A stretch of 22,343 nucleotides of DNA from Akkermansiaceae bacterium UBA2367 (GTDB lineage: Bacteria; Verrucomicrobiota; Verrucomicrobiia; Verrucomicrobiales; DEV007), in contig DDTJ01000037.1 in assembly GCA_002344525.1 (NCBI GenBank), positions 34,747-57,089 on the forward strand, given 5' to 3'. Position 1 is the first letter of the stretch; every line of letters starts with the position of its first letter. The position numbers were made by a program, and so were the translations under genes. Under the pieces are notes generated by a model. It was given only the letters and a program-made list of their open reading frames with translations, did not search any database and was not told the DNA's origin. Positions 7,632 to 14,840 of this stretch are shown piece after piece.

Positions 7632-8909
7632 TCACACGATCATTCCCGCCGCGACGGTCTCGTTCGTCTGCGAGTCGACGAGGATGAAGCTGCCCGTCGC
7701 CCGGTTGCGGCGGTAGGAGTCGTAGAGGAGCGGTGCCGAGGTGCGGAGGCTGATGCGCCCGATCTCGTTGAGGCGGAAGGTCTTGTCGTCCTCGATCTTG
7801 TGCAGAGTGTTGACGTTCACCTTGTAGCGGACCTCCTTGACGATGGCTTTCACCTCCTTGCTGGTGTGGCGCAGGTAGTATTTCGAGTTCGGCGAGAGCT
7901 GGGTCGATTCGGAGAACCAGCAGATCATGGCCTCGATCTCCTGGCCTTTCTGCGGAGGGTTGTTCTGCTTGACGATCATGTCGCCCCGGCTGATGTCGAT
8001 CTCGTCCTCCAAGGTGATGGTGCAGGAGAGCGGGGCGAAGGTCTCCGCCTGCGGCCCGTCGTAGGTCTCGATGGTCTTGATCCGGGTGCTGAAGCCCGAG
8101 GGCTGCACCACGACCTCGTCGCCGGGACGGAAGACCCCGCCGGCGACGCGTCCGGCGTAACCGCGGAAATCGTGGTGCTCGTCGGATTGCGGGCGGATGA
8201 CCCACTGCACGGGGAGGCGGGCGTCGACGTGGTTGTGGTCCGACCCGATGTAGACCGTCTCCAGATGGTAGAGCATGGTGGGCCCTTCGTACCAATCCAT
8301 GTGCTGCGACTTCTCGACCACGTTGTCGCCGTGGAGGGCGCTGATGGGGATCGCGACCATGTCGACGATGCTGTCGAGGCGCGAGGCGAAGCGTTTGAAG
8401 TCTTCGACGATCTCGGTGAAGCGCTGCTCGCTGTAGTCGACGAGATCCATCTTGTTCACCGCGAGGATGACGTGGCGGATGCGGAGGAGGTCGGCGATGA
8501 AGGCGTGGCGGCAGGTTTGCTCGATGACCCCGGTGCGAGCGTCGACGAGGATGATGGCGAGGTTCGCGGTCGAAGCGCCGGTGACCATGTTCCGAGTGTA
8601 CTGGATGTGGCCGGGCGTGTCGGCGATGATGAACTTCCGCTTCGGCGTGGCGAAGTAGCGGTAGGCCACGTCGATGGTGATGCCCTGCTCGCGCTCGGCG
8701 CGGAGTCCGTCGGTGAGGAGGGCGAGGTTGACGCGTTCGTCGCCACGCTTCCTCGAAGTGGCCTCGACCGCCTCGATCTGGTCCTCGAAGGTGCTCTTGG
8801 AATCATAGAGAAGCCGCCCGATCAAGGTCGATTTCCCGTCGTCCACGCTGCCCGCCGTCGTAAAGCGGAGCAGGTCCATGTTCAGATAGCTGTCGTCAAG
8901 CGGTGTCAT
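7632..8909 (-). CDS. cysN: sulfate adenylyltransferase subunit 1 (CysN GTPase)
   Basis: This 425-residue translation-factor-like GTPase has the P-loop GSVDDGKST at 20-28, DTPGH at 97-101 and NKMD at 152-155. EF-Tu-like domains 2 and 3 fill the rest. With CysD it forms ATP sulfurylase, which makes adenosine 5'-phosphosulfate (APS) from sulfate and ATP and couples this to GTP hydrolysis in the cytoplasm. Length matches stand-alone CysN. No APS kinase domain is fused at the C-terminus, consistent with the separate cysC gene upstream. It is the last gene of the minus-strand cys operon. It is separated from cysD by an inserted four-helix-bundle gene, and a short hairpin lies just before its start. 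Confidence 0.95.
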   Translation of the reverse strand: MTPLDDSYLNMDLLRFTTAGSVDDGKSTLIGRLLYDSKSTFEDQIEAVEATSRKRGDERVNLALLTDGLRAEREQGITIDVAYRYFATPKRKFIIADTPGHIQYTRNMVTGASTANLAIILVDARTGVIEQTCRHAFIADLLRIRHVILAVNKMDLVDYSEQRFTEIVEDFKRFASRLDSIVDMVAIPISALHGDNVVEKSQHMDWYEGPTMLYHLETVYIGSDHNHVDARLPVQWVIRPQSDEHHDFRGYAGRVAGGVFRPGDEVVVQPSGFSTRIKTIETYDGPQAETFAPLSCTITLEDEIDISRGDMIVKQNNPPQKGQEIEAMICWFSESTQLSPNSKYYLRHTSKEVKAIVKEVRYKVNVNTLHKIEDDKTFRLNEIGRISLRTSAPLLYDSYRRNRATGSFILVDSQTNETVAAGMIV

Positions 8910-8931
8910 GGGCTTCGCCGTAAAAAGTTGA

Positions 8932-8946
8932 GCGGCCTTTGGCCGC
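8932..8946 (-). promoter_or_regulatory. short hairpin in the cysN leader
   Basis: GCGGCC (8932-8937) and GGCCGC (8941-8946) form a perfect 6-bp stem with a TTT loop, 23 bp upstream of the cysN start codon and immediately outside the 24-bp inverted repeat. It has no T-tract. It could be a leader or RNA-processing structure, or chance in GC-rich DNA. Confidence 0.35.
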
Positions 8947-8947
8947 G

Positions 8948-8971
8948 GTAAAAGGTGGGAAAGTAAAAGGT
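8948..8971 (+). repeat. inverted repeat arm (24 bp), cysN side
   Basis: The arm begins GTAAAAGGTGGGAAAG and itself holds two copies of GTAAAAGGT. It is an exact reverse complement of 9385-9408, and matching stops on both sides of the arm. Confidence 0.9.
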
Positions 8972-8994
8972 GAAAAGTCTGGCGGGGGAGGGCG

Positions 8995-9366
8995 TTATTT
9001 GTCGCGGAGCGACTTGGCGAGGGATTCGATGCCTTTGGAGAGTTGGAGAGCCGATTCGCGGCGGTGTTGGACCGTCTCCAAGGTGAGATAGTTGAGGTCT
9101 TCGGCGAGATAGAGCATAGAGCGGATTTCGCCGCAGGAACCCTTTGCGATGTTGAGGAGGTGGGCGAACTCGGCGGGGCTGCGGCGCTCGAAGCCTTCCG
9201 CGATATTGTTCATCACGGAGACACCCGCCCTCTGGATCTGATCACGGAAGCCGAAATCCCTCTCGGAAGGCTGACCAATCCCAAAATCCCGATAGACATT
9301 CGCTGCTTGAACTCGCGCCTCCCGCCAAATCCTCAAATCCTCAAACTGTCGTGCAAAATCACTCAT
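8995..9366 (-). CDS. four helix bundle protein (23S rRNA intervening-sequence protein family)
   Basis: The protein has 123 residues and is almost entirely helical. Family hallmarks include DLRIWREARVQA near the start, FRDQIQRAGVSVMNNIAEGFERRS in the middle and SCGEIRSMLYLAEDLNYL near the C-terminus. The family was first described from open reading frames within intervening sequences of 23S rRNA genes (for example Leptospira and Coxiella) and also occurs scattered in genomes. Its biochemical function is not established; members form pentamers and may bind nucleic acid. Here it lies between cysD and cysN in the same orientation, bracketed by a 24-bp inverted repeat. It has no expected role in sulfate assimilation. 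Confidence 0.9.
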   Translation of the reverse strand: MSDFARQFEDLRIWREARVQAANVYRDFGIGQPSERDFGFRDQIQRAGVSVMNNIAEGFERRSPAEFAHLLNIAKGSCGEIRSMLYLAEDLNYLTLETVQHRRESALQLSKGIESLAKSLRDK

Positions 9367-9384
9367 CGCTTTCTTTGTCTCCTT

Positions 9385-9408
9385 ACCTTTTACTTTCCCA
9401 CCTTTTAC
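9385..9408 (-). repeat. inverted repeat arm (24 bp), cysD side
   Basis: This is the exact reverse complement of 8948-8971. It lies 18 bp upstream of the four-helix-bundle start codon (9366, minus strand) and directly next to the hairpin that contains the cysD stop codon. Confidence 0.9.
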
Positions 9409-9449
9409 GGGCTATTTCTGAAGCCGCGTCGCGTCTTCAGAAATAGCCC
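9409..9449 (-). terminator. perfect 15-bp hairpin spanning the cysD stop codon
   Basis: GGGCTATTTCTGAAG (9409-9423) is the exact reverse complement of 9435-9449, with an 11-nt loop. The cysD stop codon (9437-9439) and the last cysD codons (GYF) lie in one arm of the stem. No T-tract follows in the direction of transcription, so it is not a classical intrinsic terminator. It may attenuate or stabilise the cysD message, or be a scar of the neighbouring insertion. Confidence 0.6.
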
Positions 9450-10357
9450 TCCTTCTTCCTGTCCTCCATCGCCGTTTCGGAGCGTTTGTCGTCGGCTCGG
9501 GTGCCGCGTTCGGTCTGGCGGGCGGTGGCGACTTCGTGGATGATGGTGTCGAGGTCGGCGGCTTCGGAGTAGACCGCGCCGGTGCAGGTCATGTCGCCGA
9601 TGGTGCGGAAGCGGACCACGGCCCCCTCCTCGACGCGCTCGCCGGGCTGGGGCTCGACGACTTCGGAGATGGCGAGCAGAGCTCCGCTGCGATGCACCAC
9701 GTCGCGACGGTGGGAGAAATAGAGGCTCGGCAGGGGGATGTCCTCGGATTTGATGTACTGCCACACGTCCATCTCGGTCCAGTTCGAGAGAGGGAAGACG
9801 CGGAAGTGCTCCCCGTGGTGCTTGCGTCCATTGAAGAGGTTCCAGAGTTCGGGACGCTGGTTCTTCGGGTCCCATTGGCCGAAGTCGTCGCGGTGGGAGA
9901 AGAAACGCTCCTTGGCCCGCGCCTTCTCCTCGTCGCGGCGGCCGCCGCCGAGGCAGGCGTCGTATTGGTTCGCCTCGATCGCGTCGAGCAGGGTCACGGT
10001 CTGGAGGGAGTTGCGGCTGGCGAAGGGGCCCTTCTCCTCCTGCACGCGGCCTTGGTCGATGGAGTCCTGCACGTAGGCGACGACCAGTTCGGCGCGAAGG
10101 TCGGCGACGTAGCGGTCGCGGTAGTCGAGAGTCTCCTGGAAGTTGTGCCCGGTGTCGACATGGAGCAGCGGGAAGGGCAGGCGGGCGGGATGGAAGGCCT
10201 TTCGGGCGAGGTGGGCCATCACGATGGAGTCCTTGCCGCCGGAGAAGAGCAGCGCGGGGCGTTCGAATTGGGCGGCGGTCTCGCGCAGGATGAAAATGGC
10301 CTCGGATTCCAGTTGGGCGAGGTGGTTGACCCGGTAGGAGTGTCGTTCTGCGTCCAT
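9437..10357 (-). CDS. cysD: sulfate adenylyltransferase subunit 2 (CysD)
   Basis: The protein has 306 residues and begins MDAERHSYRVNHLAQLESEA. It is a PP-loop ATP pyrophosphatase with SGGKDS at 39-44, HVDTGHNFQET, and the conserved GGGRRDEEKARAKER and FPLSNWTEMDVWQYI blocks. With CysN it activates sulfate to APS. The C-terminal part with RFRTIGDMTCTGA is complete, and the end matches normal CysD length. The start at 10357 gives the canonical N-terminus, although the frame stays open upstream. It lies 67 bp after cysC in the operon. Its last codons and stop fall in a perfect 15-bp hairpin next to an inserted element, so the final residues may have been altered by that insertion. Confidence 0.95.
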   Translation of the reverse strand: MDAERHSYRVNHLAQLESEAIFILRETAAQFERPALLFSGGKDSIVMAHLARKAFHPARLPFPLLHVDTGHNFQETLDYRDRYVADLRAELVVAYVQDSIDQGRVQEEKGPFASRNSLQTVTLLDAIEANQYDACLGGGRRDEEKARAKERFFSHRDDFGQWDPKNQRPELWNLFNGRKHHGEHFRVFPLSNWTEMDVWQYIKSEDIPLPSLYFSHRRDVVHRSGALLAISEVVEPQPGERVEEGAVVRFRTIGDMTCTGAVYSEAADLDTIIHEVATARQTERGTRADDKRSETAMEDRKKEGYF

Positions 10358-10363
10358 GTCGGT

Positions 10364-10389
10364 GCGTATTCGGAAAGCGTATTGGGAAA
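10364..10389. repeat. 13-bp tandem duplication in the cysC-cysD gap
   Basis: GCGTATT(C/G)GGAAA occurs twice in direct succession (10364-10376 and 10377-10389) with one mismatch, immediately upstream of cysD. It is followed by a G-rich run. No function is evident. Confidence 0.45.
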
Positions 10390-10424
10390 GGGGAGGGGGG
10401 AGGGGAAGTCGTGGTTCGGGCGGT

Positions 10425-11042
10425 TCAGCGGGGCAGGCGGATTTTCCCTCGCGCCGCTTCGAGAAGGAGGTCGAAGGAGGCGTCCTCGTCGAGAGCCTCG
10501 GTCTCGATGACGAGATCGGGCCGCTCCGGCTCCTCGAAGGCCGAGTCGCGTCCGGTGAAGCTCGACACCGCGCCCGCCTCCGCCTTGGCGTAGAGGCCCT
10601 TGGGATCGCGGGCGGCGCAGGTGTCGTAGGAGGCCCTGACATAGACCTCCAGCAAGTCGTCGTCGCCGACGATCTCCCGGGCGAGGCGGCGCAGGTCGTT
10701 TCGCGGGGTGATGAAGGAGGCGACCACGACCACGCCGCCGTCGGCGAAGAGCTTCGCGACCTCGGCGACGCGGCGGATGTTCTCAAGGCGGTCCTCGTCG
10801 GAGAAGCCGAGGTTGCGGTTCAGCCCGGTCCGCACGTTGTCGCCGTCGAGCAGCTTGACGAAGCGGCCTTCGTCGTGCAGGGCGCGTTCGAGGCGCAGGG
10901 CGAGGGTGCTCTTGCCCGATCCGCTGAGTCCGTGCAGCCACAGCACCGCGCCCGACTGGCCCAGCAGTGCCTCCTTCGCCGCTCGCGGGAGCATGCGGTC
11001 GAAGGTGGGGTGGAGATGTTCGCTGGAGTCGCTCATGGACAT
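10425..11042 (-). CDS. cysC: adenylylsulfate (APS) kinase
   Basis: The protein has 205 residues. The Walker A motif GLSGSGKST lies at 38-46, followed by the APS-kinase blocks LLDGDNVRTGLNRNLGFS and ENIRRVAEVAKLF and by ASFITPRNDLRR. The enzyme phosphorylates APS at the 3' position to give PAPS in the cytoplasm, the substrate of the neighbouring CysH. Translation may start at the ATG at 11042 or at the next ATG, 11036; both leave all motifs intact. It begins 26 bp after the cysH stop codon, so co-transcription is likely. It is a complete single-domain enzyme and is not fused to CysN. Confidence 0.94.
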   Translation of the reverse strand: MSMSDSSEHLHPTFDRMLPRAAKEALLGQSGAVLWLHGLSGSGKSTLALRLERALHDEGRFVKLLDGDNVRTGLNRNLGFSDEDRLENIRRVAEVAKLFADGGVVVVASFITPRNDLRRLAREIVGDDDLLEVYVRASYDTCAARDPKGLYAKAEAGAVSSFTGRDSAFEEPERPDLVIETEALDEDASFDLLLEAARGKIRLPR

Positions 11043-11068
11043 CGGGACGAGGCGGGGCATTTCGCCGA

Positions 11069-11839
11069 TCAGATGACGAAATCCAGATTCTCGTTGAGGC
11101 CACACTCCCGTTTCAAGCCGCCGAAGCGGGTCTCCTCCGCCGTCATGCCGTCGGTGAGCTTCCGCGAAGTGTGCCAGTCGCCGATGGACACGTAGCCCTC
11201 GTCCCAGAGGGGATGGTAGGGCAGTCCGTGCTTCTGTAGGTAGAGGCCGACGTCCCGGTCGGTCCAGTCGAGGATGGGATGGAGGCGCACCCGGCCTTTG
11301 CGCAGGCCGAGGACGGAGAAATTCTCGCGCGTGCTGCTCTGCTGCCGCCGCACCCCCGCGAGCACCGCCGACAGATCGAGTTCGCCGAGGGCGCGGTCCA
11401 TCGGCTCGACTTTGTTGAATTGGTTGTAGCGCTCGATGCCCTCCAGCCCACCCTCCCAGAGCTTGCCCCAGCGGGCCTCCTGCCAAGCGGGGGAGAATTC
11501 GCTGCGATAGACCTTCAGGTTGAGGCGGAGCCGCTCAGTCAACTGATCGATGAAGCGGTAGGTCTCCGGAAAGAGATAGCCCGTGTCCACGAGCAGCACC
11601 GGGATGTCCGGCTGGACCTGCGTGGCGAGGTGGAGCAGCACCGCCGACTGCGCCCCGAAGCTGGAGGTCATGGCGAGCCCGTCCCCGAAATGGCTGGCGG
11701 CCCATTCGATTCGCTCCTCCGCCGAGGCCTCCTCAAGACGGCGGGAAAGCCCCGCGAAATCCGAGATGCCAAAGCGGACCTCGACCTCCCCGGCAAGGGA
11801 GTTCTCGGTGGGAGCGATGGCAATGCTTGGTTCGGACAT
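11069..11839 (-). CDS. cysH: phosphoadenylyl-sulfate (PAPS) reductase
   Basis: The protein has 256 residues. The PP-loop-like TSSFGAQSAV lies at 58-67, followed by LLVDTGYLFPETY, and the catalytic cysteine is Cys246 in KRECGL near the C-terminus. The paired cysteines that bind the 4Fe-4S cluster in APS reductases are absent (RYNQFNKVEP stands where they would be), so this is the PAPS-specific type. That fits the presence of cysC. It reduces PAPS to sulfite and PAP with thioredoxin or glutaredoxin. The usual ECGLH ending is ECGLN here. It is the first gene of the minus-strand operon; the roughly 90 bp upstream contain TTGACC but no convincing -10. No sulfite reductase gene lies in the window. 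Confidence 0.94.
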   Translation of the reverse strand: MSEPSIAIAPTENSLAGEVEVRFGISDFAGLSRRLEEASAEERIEWAASHFGDGLAMTSSFGAQSAVLLHLATQVQPDIPVLLVDTGYLFPETYRFIDQLTERLRLNLKVYRSEFSPAWQEARWGKLWEGGLEGIERYNQFNKVEPMDRALGELDLSAVLAGVRRQQSSTRENFSVLGLRKGRVRLHPILDWTDRDVGLYLQKHGLPYHPLWDEGYVSIGDWHTSRKLTDGMTAEETRFGGLKRECGLNENLDFVI

Positions 11840-11929
11840 GAAGGTAAAAACCCTATTCTTGATCGGATTTGTCGAAAATTAAGAAGGAAAGAAAGCGCCA
11901 TTCCCGGCGGGGGTCAAGGACTTTCCGTT

Positions 11930-12472
11930 TTATCCTTGTGAAGGGCTTGATTGCTCCGCCGTCCTCAGTTCGACCATCAGATCGGGGGCGATGGCTTCGA
12001 CCGCTTCGCGCAGGGAGGTCTCGCCGAGATCCTCGGGGCTGTGGAGTTTGGCGCGGGTCTTGAAGAGCCTTTCGCCCGACCAAGGGGCTTCGGCGCAGTC
12101 GGTGGCGAGTTCGAGGACGTTCACCCCGAGTCGGGCGAGGGTGCCGGAGATGGCGCTGACGATGCCCTGCCGATCTTGGCCGACCACTTCGAGTTCGTGG
12201 ACCCGGCCCGGCCCGGATTCCGCGCCGACGGTTCCGGCGCGATGGAGTCGGGTCTGGAGCCCGTTCGTCTCCAGCTCCGCGAGAGCCGTTTCGAGAGCAG
12301 GCAGGGATGCCTCGGCCACGACGACTTGGACGATGCCCGTGAACTGTCCCGAGAGCCGCAGCATCCGGGCGCCCTCCCAGTTCCCGCCCGCGGCGGCGAT
12401 GGCGGAGGAAAGACGGTCGATTAAGCCCGGGCGGTCCGGTCCGATCACGCTGACGATGAGGGAGCTTTGCAT
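11930..12472 (-). CDS. double ACT-domain protein, GcvR-like regulator
   Basis: The protein has 180 residues and two ACT domains. The first (about 1-80) opens SSLIVSVIGPDRPGLIDRLS and the second (about 90-170) contains ELEVVGQDRQGIVSAISGTL. This matches the glycine cleavage repressor GcvR and related ACT proteins, which sense small ligands such as glycine and act through protein partners rather than by binding DNA directly. No DNA-binding domain is present. No gcv genes are nearby, so regulation of glycine cleavage is not supported by context. It lies upstream of the cys operon on the same strand, separated by 90 bp, and downstream of tyrS across a repeat-rich gap. Confidence 0.82.
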   Translation of the reverse strand: MQSSLIVSVIGPDRPGLIDRLSSAIAAAGGNWEGARMLRLSGQFTGIVQVVVAEASLPALETALAELETNGLQTRLHRAGTVGAESGPGRVHELEVVGQDRQGIVSAISGTLARLGVNVLELATDCAEAPWSGERLFKTRAKLHSPEDLGETSLREAVEAIAPDLMVELRTAEQSSPSQG

Positions 12473-12544
12473 GGCGCGAGCTTAGCCGAAAGGGGAGGGG
12501 AGGTCCAGCCGTGCGTCGTTTTTGGAAGGGGACGGATCGGAGGG

Positions 12545-12579
12545 GAAATCCGAAGCTCGAAATCCGAAATCCGAATTTG
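12545..12579. repeat. heptamer tandem array (GAAATCC)
   Basis: Five units in strict 7-bp register start at 12545, 12552, 12559, 12566 and 12573: GAAATCC, GAAGCTC, GAAATCC, GAAATCC, GAATTTG. It lies directly beside the decamer palindrome in the tyrS/gcvR-like gap. The same heptamer occurs inverted at 1225-1241. Confidence 0.65.
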
Positions 12580-12588
12580 GCCTCTTCC

Positions 12589-12680
12589 ATTCGCGAAGAT
12601 TCGCGGCCATTTGCGAACATTCGCGTTTCCCATTTTTTTTGGACGCGAATGGTCGCAAATGAGCGCGAATGGCCACGAAT
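12589..12680. repeat. large palindrome built from ATTCGCG-N3 decamers
   Basis: The left arm has four ATTCGCG-type units spaced 10 bp apart (12589, 12599, 12609, 12619; one reads ATTTGCG). The right arm carries four inverted copies (12644, 12654, 12664, 12674). The inner 27 bp of each arm pair with three mismatches around an 18-bp centre holding eight T. The element lies 36 bp downstream of the tyrS stop in the direction of transcription. It probably belongs to a dispersed intergenic repeat family and could fold into a long hairpin at the end of the tyrS message. Confidence 0.7.
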
Positions 12681-12715
12681 CCGGTCCGGCGAAGCTGGGG
12701 AAGGACCACGGCAAA

Positions 12716-13888
12716 CTACGCAATCCGCACGCTGCGCTTCTTGTCGAGCTTCAACACCTGCCCCGCCGTCCAAGCGGGCTCGGCCTTGGGATCGGTCAGC
12801 TTCTCCCCGTCGAGCTGCACGCTGCCCTGTTGGATGAGACGACGCACGTCGGAGCCGGATTTCGACTCGGAGAAGGCCCGTTCGTACGCCTCGGCGACGA
12901 CGCCGGCAAGGTCGCGGCGGGTGCCGATGGAGAACTCGGGCAGCTCGACCGCGTCGAGGTCTTTGCGGCTGAACATCGCCTCCCAATTTTCCCGTGCGGC
13001 GGCGGCCTCCTGCGCCGAGTGGTAGCGGGTCACGAGGGCGGCGGCGAGCTGCTTCTTCGATTCCATGGGATGCACGGCGGAATCGATCTCCCGGCCGAGC
13101 AACAGCACCGAGTATCGGGCCATGAGCTCGTCGGAGACGCTCATGAGCTTGCCGAACATCTCGCCGGGCGCTTCGGTGATGCCGACGTAGTTGTGGAGGC
13201 TCTTGCTCATCTTCTGCACCCCGTCGAGGCCTTCGAGGATGGGGAGGCACATCACCACCTGCGGCTCCATCCCCTCGGTCTTCTGGAGGTCGCGACCGAC
13301 GAGGATGTTGAAAAGCTGGTCGGTCCCGCCGAGTTCGACATCGGCCCGCACGACGACGGAATCCCAGCCTTGCACGATGGGATACTGGATCTCGTGCAGG
13401 CGCACCTCCTGGTCGTTCGCGATGCGGTTTTTGAAATCCTCGCGCTGGAGCATCTGCTGCATGGTGACGCGGGCGTTGAGCTGGATCACTTCGGAGAAAG
13501 TCATCTTGTTGAACCAGTCGCCGTTGAAGACCACCTCGGTCCTCTCCCGGTCGAGGATGCGGAAGGCCTGCTCGGTGTAGGTCTGCGCGTTCGCGAGGAT
13601 CTCGTCGCGGGAGAGCGGCGGCCGGGTTTTCGAGCGCCCCGTGGGATCGCCGATCTGAGCGGTGAAGTCGCCGATGATGAGTACTGCTTGGTGCCCGAGT
13701 TCTTGGAACTGGCGCAGTTTCTCCAGCACCACGCTGTGGCCGAGGTGGAGGTCGGGCGAGGTGGGATCGACACCGAGCTTGGCGCGAAGCGGCGTGCCGC
13801 GTTCGAGTTTCTTCAGCAACTCGGATTCGCCGAGGACGCGGGCGGTGCCTCGGAGGAGAACGGAGAGCTGGTCGGCGGGAGATTTCAT
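12716..13888 (-). CDS. tyrS: tyrosyl-tRNA synthetase
   Basis: The protein has 390 residues. This class I aminoacyl-tRNA synthetase has the HIGH-type motif HLGH at 48-51 in LGVDPTSPDLHLGH, the QYPIVQGWDSVVVRADVELGGTDQ tyrosine/ATP site block, KMSKS at 226-230, and a C-terminal S4 RNA-binding domain (about 330-390, SDVRRLIQQGSVQLDGEKLT). It charges tRNA-Tyr in the cytoplasm. The sequence follows the bacterial branch related to the TyrZ type. The start at Met 13888 (MKSPADQL) is preferred over the ATG at 13918, which would add ten residues before the usual N-terminus. No Shine-Dalgarno or T-box leader is visible upstream. Confidence 0.95.
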   Translation of the reverse strand: MKSPADQLSVLLRGTARVLGESELLKKLERGTPLRAKLGVDPTSPDLHLGHSVVLEKLRQFQELGHQAVLIIGDFTAQIGDPTGRSKTRPPLSRDEILANAQTYTEQAFRILDRERTEVVFNGDWFNKMTFSEVIQLNARVTMQQMLQREDFKNRIANDQEVRLHEIQYPIVQGWDSVVVRADVELGGTDQLFNILVGRDLQKTEGMEPQVVMCLPILEGLDGVQKMSKSLHNYVGITEAPGEMFGKLMSVSDELMARYSVLLLGREIDSAVHPMESKKQLAAALVTRYHSAQEAAAARENWEAMFSRKDLDAVELPEFSIGTRRDLAGVVAEAYERAFSESKSGSDVRRLIQQGSVQLDGEKLTDPKAEPAWTAGQVLKLDKKRSVRIA

Positions 13889-13974
13889 GGCTGGGACGGA
13901 AGGGCGGTCAAGAAACATGCCGGGGCGGTCTTGTTCAAGTCAAACCTAGTTACTTCAGCCTCTTTCGGGCTTCT

Positions 13975-14003
13975 TTGGCATCTTTCGGATTTCGTGGCAG
14001 AAT
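13975..14003 (+). promoter_or_regulatory. likely promoter of the amidase gene
   Basis: TTGGCA (13975-13980, five of six consensus bases) and CAGAAT (13998-14003) are 17 bp apart. The -10 ends 12 bp before the amidase ATG, which implies a nearly leaderless message. Confidence 0.4.
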
Positions 14004-14015
14004 ACGTCCTTCCGC

Positions 14016-14774
14016 ATGAACCCGTCGCGCCTCTGCCTGCTCCTCCTCGCGCTCGCCTCCGCCGTCCGTGCCGACCCGCCCGCGATCCTGATCGACCCCG
14101 GCCACGGTGGCGCGGCGGTCGCCGGCAGCCTTGACCAGCGCAGCAACAGCTCGCCGAACAACGCGACCTCGCCGGGCGGCCTCAAGGAGAAGGATCTGAC
14201 GCTGGAGTTCAGCCTGATCTTGAAGGAGGAGATCCTCGCGGAAGCCGACCGCCAAGGTCGCGTCCTCGGCGTGCTGCTGACCCGCGAGAGCGACGTGAAC
14301 CCCAACTTCATCGAACGCGCGAAAATCTGCGACCGCCCCGACACGGCCTGCGTCGTGAGCATCCATTTCAACGCCGGGGGAGGGGGCAAGGCATCCGGCA
14401 GCCTAGCCCTGATCGCCGCGAAGGAGCGCAACCCCGACTACGCGATCGACCGCGCGTTCGCCGCCGGACTCTCCGCCGCCTGCTCCAAGGCGGTGCGCGA
14501 ATACCTTCCCGGATCGAAGGACCGCGGCGTCATCCACGACAGCCACCTCCACGGCGGGCGGGGATCGAACTTCTTCTTCCAGCTCCAGCGATGCGAGCAT
14601 TTGAAGGGCAAGCCGAAGTGCTTCCTTGAAGTCGAGTTCATCGACAACCCGGCGGTGGAGAAGGCCCTCCTCGACGGCGATCGCGCCGCGAAATTCCGCA
14701 CGGTCGCGGCTTCGATTGCGGCCTATCTCGTCGCGGCCACGGAGGAACCGGCGAAGAGGAGGCCGAAGGATTGA
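14016..14774 (+). CDS. exported N-acetylmuramoyl-L-alanine amidase (Amidase_3)
   Basis: The protein has 252 residues. A signal peptide at 1-19 (MNPSRLCLLLLALASAVRA) directs it to the periplasm. Amidase_3 zinc ligands and the catalytic glutamate are visible: His30 in LIDPGHGG, Glu58 in LKEKDLTLEF, His117 in VVSIHFNA, and Glu205/Glu207 in CFLEVEFIDNP. The enzyme cleaves the bond between N-acetylmuramic acid and L-alanine in peptidoglycan and may serve in cell separation or wall recycling. It has no AMIN or LysM targeting domain, so its site of action is not evident. It is transcribed alone and divergently from tyrS, and converges on the AI-2E-family gene. Confidence 0.9.
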   Translation: MNPSRLCLLLLALASAVRADPPAILIDPGHGGAAVAGSLDQRSNSSPNNATSPGGLKEKDLTLEFSLILKEEILAEADRQGRVLGVLLTRESDVNPNFIERAKICDRPDTACVVSIHFNAGGGGKASGSLALIAAKERNPDYAIDRAFAAGLSAACSKAVREYLPGSKDRGVIHDSHLHGGRGSNFFFQLQRCEHLKGKPKCFLEVEFIDNPAVEKALLDGDRAAKFRTVAASIAAYLVAATEEPAKRRPKD

Positions 14775-14840
14775 GCGACGGCGGAGCGCTCTTGCGCGTC
14801 AACGCATAGCGGAACGTTTGCCGTCCCGTCTGCCGCCTGC

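Larger units (their letters stand above)
8948..9408. mobile_element. candidate IVS-like element: four-helix-bundle gene between perfect 24-bp inverted repeats
   Basis: A 461-bp unit sits between cysD and cysN. Its ends (8948-8971 and 9385-9408) are exact 24-bp reverse complements, and it contains one gene, of the family encoded in intervening sequences of bacterial 23S rRNA. No transposase and no target-site duplication are visible. In rRNA, intervening sequences have complementary ends that form a stem cut by RNase III, and this arrangement resembles that plan inside an mRNA. The call is inferred from architecture only. Confidence 0.45.

Noticed and set aside
8948..9408. A conventional insertion sequence or MITE between cysD and cysN.
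   Set aside because: There is no transposase and no target-site duplication, and the single gene belongs to a non-transposase family. It is kept only as an IVS-like candidate.
11840..11929. A possible SAM or other sulfur-responsive riboswitch upstream of cysH.
   Set aside because: The gap is only about 90 bp and I see no conserved riboswitch core or terminator hairpin.
12545..12680. A CRISPR-like array in the tyrS/gcvR-like gap.
   Set aside because: The units are 7 and 10 bp without spacers of constant length, arms are inverted, and no cas genes are present.
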